From an uncultured Bacteroides sp. (GTDB lineage Bacteria > Bacteroidota > Bacteroidia > Bacteroidales > Bacteroidaceae), in NCBI GenBank assembly GCA_900544075.1, contig UQTJ01000042.1, positions 1 to 25,003 of the forward strand: a stretch of DNA of 25,003 bases, in the 5' to 3' direction. Positions 24,372 to 25,003 of the stretch are shown one piece after another. The notes under the pieces were generated by a model. The model searched no databases, was not told where the DNA came from, and saw only the letters and a program-made list of their open reading frames with translations. The position numbers and the translations under genes are program-made. The first letter of the stretch is position 1. The number at the start of each line of letters is the position of its first letter.

Positions 24372-25003
24372 TTAAGGTTCATATGAGTCTGTCACATAAA
24401 TACTTTCTATCTTCACTATATTATTTTCAACATTACTTTGAAGACCCAACATTTGTATGTTTTTGAGATCTAAAATTCCTTTTGAACTGTCATAGAACCT
24501 AAATGTCTCATATCCACCATCCTTTTGTATATCAAATACTATCACATCTGAAGAATTATTGCTTTGCGTATATGAATGCTCAAATACACTTTGTGAACTT
24601 GAAAACAAAGCCAATGAAACGTTATTTACAGGCACTTCTTTTAATTTAACTATCAAGAATTTATATTTAGTCAAATCAATAGGTGTATCAAATTTCCATC
24701 CACCAATACCGTTAGCTTTAGTTATTAGTTCATTACTTTCAGGATTCCATGAAGTACCAGTTGGATTAGAATCAAGTTCCAAATCTGCATCAAGTTTAGA
24801 AAGGTCAAAACAGTCGTTAGATACAGGAACGGATGTACCTTGTTCCGGCTCATCAGGTATTTCCGGTTTCTTATCATCTAAATAAACACGTTTAATCTTT
24901 ACTGAACCACCGCCTCCTGTCTGGATACCGAGCATCTTTATATTCTTTAAATCTAAAGTTTTCTTTTCAGTAACACCATATTTAGAAGTCTCAAATGTTC
25001 CAT
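24372..25003 (-). CDS. C-terminal part of a multidomain protein with tandem binding-like domains (partial)
   Basis: The reading frame is open to the right edge of the window (last whole codon at 24999-25001), so only the final 209 residues are visible and the internal ATG at 24933-24935 is not the start. Two similar segments occur: the visible end of one contains LDLKNIKMLGIQ followed by VKIKRVYL, and the final domain ends with LDLKNIQMLGLQ and VKIESIYV. They are joined by a Pro/Glu-rich linker (PEIPDEPEQG). The complete copy (about 155 residues) has a beta-sandwich look with WKFDTPIDLTKYKFLIVKLKE, like galactose-binding-fold carbohydrate-binding modules of Bacteroides surface proteins. It may be the tail of a surface glycan-binding protein or a xylanase; I cannot tell which. 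It converges on the GH97 gene. Confidence 0.8.
   Translation of the reverse strand, partial: GTFETSKYGVTEKKTLDLKNIKMLGIQTGGGGSVKIKRVYLDDKKPEIPDEPEQGTSVPVSNDCFDLSKLDADLELDSNPTGTSWNPESNELITKANGIGGWKFDTPIDLTKYKFLIVKLKEVPVNNVSLALFSSSQSVFEHSYTQSNNSSDVIVFDIQKDGGYETFRFYDSSKGILDLKNIQMLGLQSNVENNIVKIESIYVTDSYEP

Noticed and set aside
24933..24935. ATG as the start of a 187-residue gene
   Set aside because: The frame stays open upstream to the window edge and encodes a recognisable repeat unit, so this is an internal methionine.
1..25003. CRISPR arrays, tRNA/rRNA genes, insertion sequences
   Set aside because: I saw no regularly spaced repeats, transposase-like reading frame or tRNA-like fold in the gaps between genes.

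Overview
The window is AT-rich and reads as part of a glycan-utilisation locus of a gut-type Bacteroidota (Bacteroides or a close relative). The evidence is a hybrid two-component sensor/regulator of the one-polypeptide type, a dense set of exported glycoside hydrolases (families GH31, GH43, GH95, GH97) and CE1-like esterases with signal peptides, and TAnnTTTG-type -7 promoter elements. No SusC/SusD pair and no clear endo-acting backbone enzyme lie in these 25 kb, so this is the side-chain-trimming arm of a larger locus that continues outside the window, most likely to the right.

Layout. 1-168: two hairpins, one a good intrinsic terminator for the leftward genes. 169-4218 (-): hybrid sensor kinase/response regulator, with its own -7 element. 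4405-20151 (-): nine tightly packed leftward genes, read in the order esterase, GH95, GH43, GH97, GH43-CBM6, GH31 (with inserted domain), esterase, GH43-CBM6, GH31. 20152-20493: divergent control region. 20494-24154 (+): GH43 lipoprotein, then a second GH97, separated by a long hairpin. 24155-24371: convergent intergenic region with a strong bidirectional terminator. 24372-25003 (-): C-terminal end of a protein with repeated binding-like domains, running off the right edge.

How they work together. The enzyme set (alpha-xylosidase-type GH31, arabinofuranosidase/xylosidase-type GH43, GH95 with a Thr at the fucose/L-galactose-discriminating position, retaining-type GH97, feruloyl/acetyl esterase-like proteins) fits periplasmic trimming of heavily decorated glucuronoarabinoxylan such as cereal-bran xylan, whose side chains carry arabinose, xylose, L- and D-galactose and ferulate. 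This substrate is inferred. Fucosylated xyloglucan is the main alternative.

The most striking signal is regulatory. The two divergent promoters carry the same element in mirror orientation: GTAACA, 15 bp, GTAACATT, 28 bp, TAnnTTTG. It is conserved to the base in spacing although the rest of the sequence differs, and is a strong candidate operator for the locus's own AraC-type regulator.
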